Below are positions 1 through 8,643 of a DNA stretch of 11,745 bases, in pieces; position 1 is the first letter of the stretch; each line of letters opens with the position of its first letter. The notes under the pieces were generated by a model that saw nothing but the letters and a program-made list of their open reading frames with translations, did no database searches and was not told the origin of the DNA. The DNA is from Desulfobacterales bacterium (GTDB lineage: Bacteria > Desulfobacterota > Desulfobacteria > Desulfobacterales > BuS5): contig JAGVGX010000233.1 in NCBI GenBank assembly GCA_020056865.1, forward strand, positions 1-11,745, read 5' to 3'. The position numbers were made by a program, and so were the translations under genes.

Positions 1-2812
1 AGAGGCGGATCTTGGCATTGATTCGATTAAGCGTGTTGAGATATTCAGTCAGTTTTTTCAAAGTGTATTCCAATCGCAGACCGATGGCCTTCCTGAGCAT
101 ATGAAGGATTTAAACAACATAAAAACATTAAGAAAAATCATTGACCGTATTGAAGGCTATGCAGATGAAAGCCAACCGAAGCCTTTAATCGATGATCTCG
201 TTGATGAACTTGACGCTTCTTCGGATTCTACAAGCCACCATGATGCGATCAATATAAAAACCCCTAGGTTTGCCATGGCTTGTAAGCAAGTAGATCCGCC
301 GATTCAATCTGTCAAGCTGCCTTTTGATAAAGTGGTTATTATTATAGATGATGATAGAGAAATTGCGGGTTTGCTGTCTGAAAAAATGGTTAAGATGGGA
401 TGCAAGGTCATACATGTTAAATTCGGAATATCCGAAGTTTCACAAGCAGGAAATATATACGGCTTTAAAGATCATTCAAAAGAATGTATTGAAGCATTGA
501 TAGAAAGTATTAGAAACAAGCACGGAGATATTGCAGGCCTTGTTAATCTCATGCCGCTTAACATATGTGCTTCTTATGAAGAGATGGACTTAGACGCCTG
601 GACAACACGTCTTGATCAGGATGTAAAGACATTTTTCTGGTTTCTTAAAACATTGGAAAATGACTTAAATAATGCTGCCGAGCAAGGTGATAGCTTTGTC
701 ATATCTGCAACCAGTATGGGCGGGTATTTTGCAAGCATTAACCGTTTGGAAAACAATGATTTTTTTCCCGGGCAGGGAGCTATTTGCGGATTACTGAAAA
801 CCGTGGATGTTGAGTGGTCGAAAGTAAGGGTCAAAGCTGTTGATTTTAACCTTAAAAAGCCTATTCCTGATATTGTGGAACATCTGTTGGCAGAAATTTT
901 GGCAGAGGATGGCATCGTTGAAGTGGGATATGATGGTTCTCATCGGTTGTTACTGGGCCTGAAATATGATGAATTAACTGACAGACCCGAAACGATGATT
1001 GATCTGGATTCTTCATCAGTTATTTTGATTACGGGTGGTGCCAGAGGTATTACAGCGGAAATTGCATGCGAACTTGCCCGTAGATACCGGCCTTTAATTA
1101 TACTGGCCGGGCATTCGGCAGAACCATGTGAAAAAGAATCCGAAGAAACAGCCGTGCTTGTTTTACCTCATGAAGTAAAAAATGCAATTATAAAGAAAAT
1201 GAAAACCGACCAGCAAGAGGTTAATCTTCCACTTGTTGAATCAACATATCAAAGGCTTTGTAAAGAGCGGGAAATAAGAAGAAATATCAAGGCAATGAAA
1301 GCAGCTGGATCAACAGTTATTTACCATCAACTTGACGTTCGTGATGAACAAAAGTTCGGCATTTTGATAGATGAGATATACAAAACATACGGCAAGCTTG
1401 ATGGCGTTATACATGGTGCAGGAATTATTGAAGATAAACTTATTAAGGATAAGACATGGGATTCATTTGAGCGTGTATTTTTTACAAAAACAAAAAGTAC
1501 GTTTATATTAAGTCGAAAACTTCGTTCTGACTCACTGAAGTTTCTGGCACTTTTTTCATCAGTTGCAGGGCGTTTCGGTAATCGTGGCCAGGTAGATTAT
1601 ACCACAACCAATGATGTGATAAACAAGCTTGCGGTATACCTTGATGCAAAATGGCCTGGGCGAGTGTTTTCCATCAACTGGGCACCATGGAAAATGTCAG
1701 GCATGGTATCTGAAGGGGTACTGCGGCAGTTTGCTGAAAGGGGGATTGAACCTTTGCTGCCTGCCGAGGGTGCAGTTATTTTTGATAGGGAACTAAGAAA
1801 AGGCAAAAAGGGTGAAGCTGAAGTGATTGCGGGTAATGGGCCGTGGAACCAAGTGCTTATTGAAACGGATTTGCCGGTAATTTCAGAGCATATGACACTG
1901 CCGCTTTTCAGGAATATGCAAAAACCAATTAGAAACAACGGTTTTTTGGAAATGTTCAAGCTTTTAGATCCAAAAGAAGATTTGTATCTTCTTGACCATT
2001 GCTTAGATTCCAAACCTGTTTTACCAGCCACAATGGCTATTGAACTCATAGCAGAAGCTGCAAAAACAAGCTGGCCTGGATGGCATGTTGTAAGCGTGAG
2101 TGATATTCGCGTTTTTAAGGGTATCGCATTAAATGGTGGCCCATTTAATGTCAGATTGTTCGCTGAAACAAAGAATAATGTTCAACCGCAAAAACAAACT
2201 GTTGAAATTGAGGTGAAACTAACGGATGTTGATCGTCCTGAAAGGCTGTTTTACAAGGCAAAGGTGAGGTTGTGCAAGCGTTTCCCAGCTCAGCCCCAAT
2301 TTAATTTTACCTTGAATTCTCCCATGGAACCCTTTCATGTGTCTATAAAAGAAGCATATAAAAACTTGCTGTTTCATGGGCCAAAATTCCAGTGTATCCA
2401 TCATATCGAAGGGATTTCAAAAGATGGAATGATAGCAACACTTTCGAAATCTACACCTAAAGAATGTCTGTTTAATAATACGGATGAACAATGGGTGCTG
2501 GATCCAATTACCCTTGATGGTGGTCTTCAGCTGGTATTGCTTTGGGCCAGGAAATATCTTGACATTACGGTGCTGCCTTCCAGTTTTAAGGATGTGCGTC
2601 TTTACCGACCATTTCATAGTACATCTTTAATCCGCTGCCACCTGCATATGCTTAAACAGTCAGGGGAACAGCGTGTATATTCTAATCTGTATTTTGCAGA
2701 TCAGGAAGGGGGCTTGTTAGCGGCTATTGAAGGATTTGAGGCCACAGGAAGCAGACAGTTGAATCGATTGACGCGTTTTGATAAAAAAATAAAAGATGGT
2801 GTTGATAAGTAG
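1..2812 (+). CDS. PUFA-synthase/PKS-like multidomain protein, C-terminal part (ACP end, KR, DH); 5' end outside window
   Basis: The reading frame is open from base 2 to the TAG at 2810-2812 (936 residues visible), so the gene starts upstream; the ATG at 101 lies inside the ACP and is not the real start. Residues 1-15 are the end of an ACP with the DSIKRVE signature, phosphopantetheine Ser at residue 8 (bases 23-25). Residues about 105-320 look like the non-catalytic Rossmann half of a type I ketoreductase. The catalytic half follows: TGGARG (344-349, NADPH loop), an insertion with YQRLCKEREIRRN (from 416), HGAG, Ser519/520, and Tyr533 in YTTTN. A double-hotdog dehydratase ends the protein: His666 in LLDHCLDSKPVLP, an FHGPKFQ motif, and Asp839 in TLDGGLQL. 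These residues suggest active KR and DH. The order matches the end of PfaA/HglE-like synthases (KS-AT-ACP-KR-DH), so a KS and AT are expected upstream (inference). Cytosolic; no membrane segment seen. Confidence 0.92.
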   Translation, partial: EADLGIDSIKRVEIFSQFFQSVFQSQTDGLPEHMKDLNNIKTLRKIIDRIEGYADESQPKPLIDDLVDELDASSDSTSHHDAINIKTPRFAMACKQVDPPIQSVKLPFDKVVIIIDDDREIAGLLSEKMVKMGCKVIHVKFGISEVSQAGNIYGFKDHSKECIEALIESIRNKHGDIAGLVNLMPLNICASYEEMDLDAWTTRLDQDVKTFFWFLKTLENDLNNAAEQGDSFVISATSMGGYFASINRLENNDFFPGQGAICGLLKTVDVEWSKVRVKAVDFNLKKPIPDIVEHLLAEILAEDGIVEVGYDGSHRLLLGLKYDELTDRPETMIDLDSSSVILITGGARGITAEIACELARRYRPLIILAGHSAEPCEKESEETAVLVLPHEVKNAIIKKMKTDQQEVNLPLVESTYQRLCKEREIRRNIKAMKAAGSTVIYHQLDVRDEQKFGILIDEIYKTYGKLDGVIHGAGIIEDKLIKDKTWDSFERVFFTKTKSTFILSRKLRSDSLKFLALFSSVAGRFGNRGQVDYTTTNDVINKLAVYLDAKWPGRVFSINWAPWKMSGMVSEGVLRQFAERGIEPLLPAEGAVIFDRELRKGKKGEAEVIAGNGPWNQVLIETDLPVISEHMTLPLFRNMQKPIRNNGFLEMFKLLDPKEDLYLLDHCLDSKPVLPATMAIELIAEAAKTSWPGWHVVSVSDIRVFKGIALNGGPFNVRLFAETKNNVQPQKQTVEIEVKLTDVDRPERLFYKAKVRLCKRFPAQPQFNFTLNSPMEPFHVSIKEAYKNLLFHGPKFQCIHHIEGISKDGMIATLSKSTPKECLFNNTDEQWVLDPITLDGGLQLVLLWARKYLDITVLPSSFKDVRLYRPFHSTSLIRCHLHMLKQSGEQRVYSNLYFADQEGGLLAAIEGFEATGSRQLNRLTRFDKKIKDGVDK

Positions 2813-2815
2813 AGG
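2811..2815 (+). promoter_or_regulatory. Ribosome binding site AGAGG for the KS-AT-ACP-DH-PPTase gene
   Basis: AGAGG overlaps the stop codon of the preceding gene and lies 9 bases before ATG 2825. The in-frame TTG at 2816 directly abuts it and has no room for initiation, so ATG 2825 is preferred. Confidence 0.6.
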
Positions 2816-2824
2816 TTGAGGTTT

Positions 2825-5800
2825 ATGTCCAGCAAAAGCGGCTTAAAATCAAATTCATCCGTTCAGGGTGATGTTGCAATTATTGGCATGGCGTGCGTTT
2901 TCCCAAAAGCTGACAATGTACAAAAATATTGGGAGAATATCGTTACCAAAGTTGACGGTATTAGCGACCCGCCCCAAGACAGAAAAATGGATGAGATATT
3001 TGATTCGGATTCCAGTGAAAATGATGCTGTATACTGTCAAAGAGGTGGTTATATTGAGACCCTTCCCGATTTTAATGCCCTTAAACACGGAATCATGCCT
3101 GTTGCAATTGACGGTGCTGAGCCTGAACACTTTCTGGCGCTTCAGGTGGCCAACGACGCCTTAATGGATGCTGGTTTTCCTGAAAAACCTTTGAATCGAG
3201 AGTGTACCGCGGTTATTCTTGGAAGAGGAACTTACGTTAGCAGAGGATATGTTAGTGTATTTCAACACGGACTTGCAGTTCGTCGAACCATACATCTTTT
3301 AAAAGAATTGCATCCTGAATACTCAGAAAAAGAGCTTGCGTTTATCAGAGAAAAACTTAAAGCCAGCATTCCTCCTTTTAATGCTGAAACCGCTCCCGGT
3401 CTGATTCCAAGCGTCATGGCAGGCATTATAGCCAATCGGCTTGACTTAAATGGCCCCAGTTATGTCGTAGATGCGGCTTGTGCCTCAGCTTTGCTTGCTT
3501 TGGAAATAGGGGTCAGAGATCTGTTGTCTGGCAGATGTGATGCGGTGATTACAGGTGGGGTACAGTTTTCAGCTTCTTCATTTGTCCATATGGTTTTTAC
3601 TCAGCTTGGCGCGTTAACCCATCGTTCTCATTTACGCCCCTTTGATAAAGATGCTGATGGTACCATGATAGGTGAAGGCATTGGCATGATTGTTCTAAAA
3701 CGTCTCGAAGATGCTGAAAAAGACGGGCATCGGATTTATGCTAAAATTAAGGGCGTAGGTTCATCAAGTGATGGAAAGGCCAAAGCCTTGCTGGCGCCAA
3801 GAATAGAAGGGGAGATTCTGTCTTTAAAAAGAGCCTATCAATACGCGGGCGTTGACCCTGCATCTATTGGCCTTGTTGAGGCGCACGGGACATCTATGCC
3901 TTTAGGAGACTTAACTGAGATGCAGGCTTTAAGAAAAGTTTTTGGAGACAGAAATGGTATGCCTCCAAGTTGTGCCATAGGATCGGTAAAATCAATGATT
4001 GGTCATTTGCTTCCCGCGGCAGGAATTGCTGGACTCATAAAAGCAGCGCTTGCGCTTTACCATAAGACACTGCCACCAACGCTTTATTGTGAGAAACCCA
4101 ATCCGGAACTTGAAATTGAAAAAACACCTTTTTACATTAATTCCCATACACGTCCGTGGATTCACGGTACCTTGAACAATCCCAGAAGAGCAGGCGTAAA
4201 CTCGTTTGGTTTTGGTGGCATCAATGCGCATGTTGTGCTTGAAGAATATGACGTTGCAGATGAGACAGCAAATGATGATTTTTATAAGCACTGGGATACG
4301 GAACTTTTTGTTTTCAGTGCTGCTACGCGTGAAGATTTGATCATATACTGCAAAAAAATAATGAATTATACGCAGGGTTTTCCTGAAACGGATTTGTCTG
4401 ATCTTGCATACACGGTTAATTCAACATTAGACAATCAGCCATATCGTCTTTGTGTTGTTGCTGCATCACTCAACGATTTAAGGGAAAAAACAGAAAAGGC
4501 AATTAAACGGATCAAGGAAACAGCGTGCAAAACCATTAAAACCAAGAGCGGCATTTATTTTTCTGAACATCTTTTCGCACAAGAAGGGCGTGTGGCGTTT
4601 TTATTTCCAGGAGAAGGCTCTCAATATGCCAATATGCTTTATGATCTGTGCCTTCATTTTCCTGAGGTTCGATCTTGTTTCGATACCCTTGACTGTGCAT
4701 TTGAAGGTCATCAAAGACCTTACAAACCAAGCCATTTTATTTTTCCATTAAATAATGGAATCGACGTTCCAGACAATCAGGAAGGTGAACAATTATGGCA
4801 GATGGATTACGCAGTTGATTCAGTGTTAGCGGCAGACAGAGCTATTTTTAATCTGCTGAATCGACTTGAAGTTTTTCCCCAGGTTATTTTGGGCCACAGC
4901 AGTGGTGAAATTATGGCGTTGGAGGCAGCAGGTGCAGTTCAGTTATCGGGTGAACAGGAGCGAATGGAATATATTATTGCAGGCAATCGTATGATTCAAA
5001 GTTCCAGTTCAGAAAAAAAGATTCCGGTTGCGCCATTAATTGCCGTTGGTGTTTCCGACAGAAAATCCATTTTAAAAATTGTTGATGATAGTCATGGAAA
5101 ACTGTTTATAGCCATGGATAATTGTCCGCATCAGCTTGTTATCTGCAGCGATAAAGATTTTGTAAGTGAGGCTATGGAACAAATGCGGCAGGTTGGGGCA
5201 ATCTGTCAGGAGCTGCCATTTTCCCGTCCGTATCATACACCGCTATTTCAACCGGCCCAGCAAGCACTTGAAGAATTTTTCGGAAAGGCAAACATCACTT
5301 CTCCTAAAATTGAACTTTTTTCATGTGTGAATGCCAAAGCCGTTCCATATGATTCACAAAAGGTAAGAGAATTAGGGGTTGCTCAATGGACAAGGCAGGT
5401 CCGTTTTCGTGAAACCATTGAGTCGATGTATGATGCAGGTGTGCGAATATTTGTTGAAGTTGGGCCCAAAAGTAATCTTACAAGTTTTGTTAATGATATT
5501 TTAAGAGGAAAACCTTGCCTTGCAGTAGCATCAAATGTGCATTATCGAAGTGGGATTGAACAGTTGAACCATGCATTAGGGATGCTTGCTTCTCAGGGTG
5601 TTCCTATGTGTCTGGATTACTTGTATCAACGAAGGCGTGTTGTGAAACTGGATATTGACATGCTCAGTGATCAGCAAAAAGATACACCGTTTAAAAAAGA
5701 AATGGTTAAATTATCCATTGACCTTCCTCTGCTTAGCCTTGCGCCAAGAGATATGGAAACGTTAAAACAGTTGAAACCGGCTGCAAACAATGTTCCCAAA

Positions 5801-8329
5801 ATGAAGCAGCAGGAAGTAAAACCTTTTGCTTTGCAGGATATATCCTCATTATCAGAAGAGATTTATAGTGAAGGCTTCGGGCATGAAAACAACCATACTA
5901 CGCCGCAGCAATTGAACAATCAAGATGATTTTCCTGTTGATCCTGATTCAACAATGGGTGACCCATTGGACGATCAATCATGTATTCTTGAAGCGCACTT
6001 GCAGACAATGCAACAGTTCCTAAGCGTACAACAGGATATTATGTCTTCTTTTTTTATGCAAGATAGCCATGCAACTATGGATGCACAGATATCTGTCAAC
6101 GATTTTAAGCCCGGATTTAAAAGCAGTGATGATTCACAATGGGTCAGTAAAGCCAAAAACGATATCGAACCTGAAGGTGAAGTGTTTCTTGCCAAACAAC
6201 GCGATGAGCTTTCGGATCAACCCTATAAAGTACGTGATCTTTCCGAGGATATGCCTTCATTACAATCCGGCACATCTGCAGTTATGTCTGAAGAAGACAT
6301 TACAAAACTGCTTTTTTTGCTGGTCAGCGAAAAGACCGGGTATCCAGTTGATATGTTTAAACCAGAACATGATCTTGAAGCTGATTTAGGCATTGATTCT
6401 ATAAAACGTGTTGAAATTTTTGGCTTATTAAAAGAAAAAAAGATTTCCAGATATGCTGATGATATTGATAAACTGCCGGGTTTAAAAACATTTCGAGGTA
6501 TTATCGATTTTCTTGTTAACGGGAATGGTTTTAAAAATAAAGCAGGTTCGTCAGCCCAAACATCTCATGATTTACCATCCATGCCGCTGATTGGTGATAT
6601 CATCAGCCATATTCCAGGCAGAGAAATTACTGCTGTCAGAGTTTTTGACCTTAACGAAGATCTGTTTTTGCTCAACCACACCTTAGGCAGCAAAATTTCG
6701 GTTTCAGACCCTTTGCTTACCGGGTTGCCCATGATGCCCCTTACCATGAGCATAGAAATGCTTGCAGAGGCTGCATCTCTTATCATTCAGGATAAATTAT
6801 GTGTCAGGATGAAAGATGTCAGGGCATATCAATGGATTTCATTTGAAAATCAAAAACAAACTATCAGAATTCATGCCAAGAGACAGTCTGAAGACAGTGT
6901 CAAGGTTGAGATTCGAATACTTAAAGATTCCAAAGTTAATGAAAATCAAAATGTAGGATTGCCTATTGCCGAAGGCACGATTATTTTTGGAGATCACTAC
7001 CCTAAACCACCCTTGTTGTCCGATGATGACTTTATATTAAAGAATGCCAGACCAGCTGCTATAATGACACAAGACAAGCTGTATACAGAGGGTATGTTTA
7101 CCGGCCCATGCTTCCAAGGGGTGGCTTCGGTGGATCGATTAGGGGAGAATGGTATTGATGCGACATTTAAAGTGATTTCTTTTGATGATTTTTTTAAAAC
7201 GCAAAAAACGCCTCAGTTTGTAATAGATCCTTCACTACTTGATGCAGCAGGGCAACTGGTTGGTTTTTGGATTTTAGATAATAAAGAAATAAGCTATAAT
7301 AACGTTTACCCTTATAAACTAGATGAATTGCATATTTATGACGGGATTCAACAACCTGGGGCTCATGTGATTGGGAAGGGAAAGATTACGACGCTGACGG
7401 AAAATCAGCTTCGCTCATATATTGATATCATCGGGCCGTCGGGGTCATTGTTAATGAGATTGATTGGATGGGAAGGGATGTCGTTTCATTTGCCTGCAAA
7501 ATTTCATGAACTCAGATACAGGCCGCAATATGTTTATTTAAGTGAACCTATGCCTTCACCCGTTAAGAGCTTTTCTGACAGTCGTGTTTTTGATTGTTGT
7601 ATTATGCATGATTTCCCAAAGGAACTGCTTCATTCTCATGGCATGTTATGGCTGAACACCCTTGCGTTTTTAGCTCTAAGCAGAAAAGAGCGGGTTGTAT
7701 GGAAAAATCTCACGGATGCCGGGACACGCCGTGTTGAATGGCTGCTTGCAAGAATTGCAGGAAAGGACGTGCTCAGATTGTTTATCAAAAAGAATATGGG
7801 GATTGATCTTTGCATGACGGATATTGAGATTGATGCGGATCCCTATGGCCGTCCTGTTTACAGGGGAGATTGGTCTAAAGATATGGCAGTCATACCTGCC
7901 CTCTCTGTGACGCATATCAAGGGTATGGGCGTAGCCATGATATCAGGAAATGGAGATACATGCGGCATAGATGTTGAAAAAATGGATACGAAAATTAAAA
8001 ATATTGATCAAATGACGCTTGTAGAAGAAGAACGTGAGATAGCCGAGTCTTTGTTGGGGTCATTAGATTTAGAATGGCTTCTGCGAATATGGTGTTCTAA
8101 AGAGGCGGTTGGTAAAGCGCTGGGTAGGGGCCTGCCTGGAGGTCCTGGAGATCTTATGCTTCAGGATATGGATGTTGAAATCGGGATGTTCGTTTTTCAT
8201 GTTTCAGGGAGCCTGGCAGAAATATTCCCGGAAATCAAAGGAAAAAATCTTTCAGCATATACATTGCGTGATGGTGATTTTGTATTCGCAGGTTCTGTGT
8301 ACAAAAAAGGAGATTATGATGGAAAGTAA
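2825..8329 (+). CDS. Multidomain synthase KS-AT-ACP-DH with C-terminal phosphopantetheinyl transferase
   Basis: A 1834-residue type I synthase. KS (about 16-475) has Cys219 in DAACAS, His354 in EAHGTS and His394 in SMIGHL, so the Cys-His-His set is intact. AT (about 589-920) has Ser692 in GHSSGE and a likely catalytic His804 in RPYHTPLF. A polar linker of about 200 residues follows, with a helical segment (ILEAHLQTMQQFLSVQQDIM, from 1054) of a kind often placed before the ACP in Pfa/HglE-like proteins. ACP (about 1154-1232) has Ser1192 in LGIDSIKRVEI. The double-hotdog DH (about 1265-1560) has His1285 in LLNHTLG, a GPCFQG motif and Asp1473 in LLDAAGQL. The end (about 1630-1834) is an Sfp-type PPTase with GIDVE (Asp1716, Glu1718) and WCSKEAVGKA (Trp1756, Lys1759, Glu1760). 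No KR, ER or thioesterase is present. The order resembles enediyne PKSs without their KR; reduction probably comes from the protein encoded just upstream (inference). Start chosen at ATG 2825 by RBS spacing. Confidence 0.93.
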   Translation: MSSKSGLKSNSSVQGDVAIIGMACVFPKADNVQKYWENIVTKVDGISDPPQDRKMDEIFDSDSSENDAVYCQRGGYIETLPDFNALKHGIMPVAIDGAEPEHFLALQVANDALMDAGFPEKPLNRECTAVILGRGTYVSRGYVSVFQHGLAVRRTIHLLKELHPEYSEKELAFIREKLKASIPPFNAETAPGLIPSVMAGIIANRLDLNGPSYVVDAACASALLALEIGVRDLLSGRCDAVITGGVQFSASSFVHMVFTQLGALTHRSHLRPFDKDADGTMIGEGIGMIVLKRLEDAEKDGHRIYAKIKGVGSSSDGKAKALLAPRIEGEILSLKRAYQYAGVDPASIGLVEAHGTSMPLGDLTEMQALRKVFGDRNGMPPSCAIGSVKSMIGHLLPAAGIAGLIKAALALYHKTLPPTLYCEKPNPELEIEKTPFYINSHTRPWIHGTLNNPRRAGVNSFGFGGINAHVVLEEYDVADETANDDFYKHWDTELFVFSAATREDLIIYCKKIMNYTQGFPETDLSDLAYTVNSTLDNQPYRLCVVAASLNDLREKTEKAIKRIKETACKTIKTKSGIYFSEHLFAQEGRVAFLFPGEGSQYANMLYDLCLHFPEVRSCFDTLDCAFEGHQRPYKPSHFIFPLNNGIDVPDNQEGEQLWQMDYAVDSVLAADRAIFNLLNRLEVFPQVILGHSSGEIMALEAAGAVQLSGEQERMEYIIAGNRMIQSSSSEKKIPVAPLIAVGVSDRKSILKIVDDSHGKLFIAMDNCPHQLVICSDKDFVSEAMEQMRQVGAICQELPFSRPYHTPLFQPAQQALEEFFGKANITSPKIELFSCVNAKAVPYDSQKVRELGVAQWTRQVRFRETIESMYDAGVRIFVEVGPKSNLTSFVNDILRGKPCLAVASNVHYRSGIEQLNHALGMLASQGVPMCLDYLYQRRRVVKLDIDMLSDQQKDTPFKKEMVKLSIDLPLLSLAPRDMETLKQLKPAANNVPKMKQQEVKPFALQDISSLSEEIYSEGFGHENNHTTPQQLNNQDDFPVDPDSTMGDPLDDQSCILEAHLQTMQQFLSVQQDIMSSFFMQDSHATMDAQISVNDFKPGFKSSDDSQWVSKAKNDIEPEGEVFLAKQRDELSDQPYKVRDLSEDMPSLQSGTSAVMSEEDITKLLFLLVSEKTGYPVDMFKPEHDLEADLGIDSIKRVEIFGLLKEKKISRYADDIDKLPGLKTFRGIIDFLVNGNGFKNKAGSSAQTSHDLPSMPLIGDIISHIPGREITAVRVFDLNEDLFLLNHTLGSKISVSDPLLTGLPMMPLTMSIEMLAEAASLIIQDKLCVRMKDVRAYQWISFENQKQTIRIHAKRQSEDSVKVEIRILKDSKVNENQNVGLPIAEGTIIFGDHYPKPPLLSDDDFILKNARPAAIMTQDKLYTEGMFTGPCFQGVASVDRLGENGIDATFKVISFDDFFKTQKTPQFVIDPSLLDAAGQLVGFWILDNKEISYNNVYPYKLDELHIYDGIQQPGAHVIGKGKITTLTENQLRSYIDIIGPSGSLLMRLIGWEGMSFHLPAKFHELRYRPQYVYLSEPMPSPVKSFSDSRVFDCCIMHDFPKELLHSHGMLWLNTLAFLALSRKERVVWKNLTDAGTRRVEWLLARIAGKDVLRLFIKKNMGIDLCMTDIEIDADPYGRPVYRGDWSKDMAVIPALSVTHIKGMGVAMISGNGDTCGIDVEKMDTKIKNIDQMTLVEEEREIAESLLGSLDLEWLLRIWCSKEAVGKALGRGLPGGPGDLMLQDMDVEIGMFVFHVSGSLAEIFPEIKGKNLSAYTLRDGDFVFAGSVYKKGDYDGK
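8307..8313 (+). promoter_or_regulatory. Ribosome binding site AAGGAGA inside the end of the synthase gene
   Basis: A near-consensus Shine-Dalgarno lies within the last codons of the upstream gene. Two tandem in-frame ATGs follow at 8316 and 8319. The second has the better spacing (5 bases after AAGGAGA) and is taken as the start; the first leaves only 2 bases. Confidence 0.65.
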
Positions 8330-8630
8330 GAAAAATGAGGGTGCATTCAGCCGGGAGTCTATTCTTAAGGATTTGTTAGCTGTATTGGAAGATATAACAT
8401 TAGACTGGGATTTAGAATTTGATGGGTCGATTGGGCCTCATACCAGGCTTATTGCTGATCTTGCTTTCGAGTCTGTTGATGTTGTTCAATTTGTTGTTGC
8501 CATTGAAGAACAGTTTAAATGTAGAGGGTTATCCTGGGAAGAGTTTCTTATGGAAGATGGAAGGTATGTTGACGAAATACATGTTGCTGATACAGTCGAT
8601 TTTCTTTATAAAAAATTAAACAATTATTAG
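8319..8630 (+). CDS. Free-standing acyl carrier protein
   Basis: 103 residues, the size of a discrete ACP with a short N-terminal extension. The pattern RLIADLAFESVDVVQFVVAIEE matches the start of ACP helix II, with the probable phosphopantetheine Ser at residue 52 (ESVD where DSL/DSI is usual); an acidic C-terminal helix follows. The start overlaps the end of the synthase gene by 11 bases, which suggests translational coupling and a fixed ratio to it. It probably carries a starter, the finished chain or an intermediate to a partner enzyme, and the adjacent PPTase domain could activate it (inference). It differs strongly from the DSIKRVE-type ACPs of genes 1 and 2, so it is not a recent copy of them. 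An atypical ACP used by the downstream enzymes is the main alternative to a chain-elongation role. Confidence 0.87.
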   Translation: MESKKNEGAFSRESILKDLLAVLEDITLDWDLEFDGSIGPHTRLIADLAFESVDVVQFVVAIEEQFKCRGLSWEEFLMEDGRYVDEIHVADTVDFLYKKLNNY

Positions 8631-8632
8631 AA

Positions 8633-8637
8633 AGGAG
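8633..8637 (+). promoter_or_regulatory. Ribosome binding site AGGAG for the phosphohydrolase gene
   Basis: AGGAG lies 6 bases before ATG 8644. The in-frame TTG at 8641 is only 3 bases away, so the ATG is preferred. Confidence 0.65.
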
Positions 8638-8643
8638 AAATTG

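Noticed and set aside
1597..2049. Long minus-strand open frame of 150 codons
   Set aside because: It lies antisense to the KR/DH coding region, shows no recognisable motif, and the sense frame carries intact KR and DH residues. The other minus-strand frames are rejected for the same reason.
101..2812. ATG 101 as the start of the first gene
   Set aside because: The frame is open through base 2 and encodes the ACP active-site motif upstream of this ATG, so the ATG is internal to a truncated gene.
6069..6389. Plus-strand open frame of 106 codons within the synthase linker and ACP
   Set aside because: It overlaps the in-frame ACP coding sequence, has no RBS or domain signal, and looks like a shadow frame.
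8109..8318. Longer version of the ACP gene starting at 8109
   Set aside because: This part is out-of-frame translation of the PPTase domain. The real start is fixed by AAGGAGA before ATG 8319.
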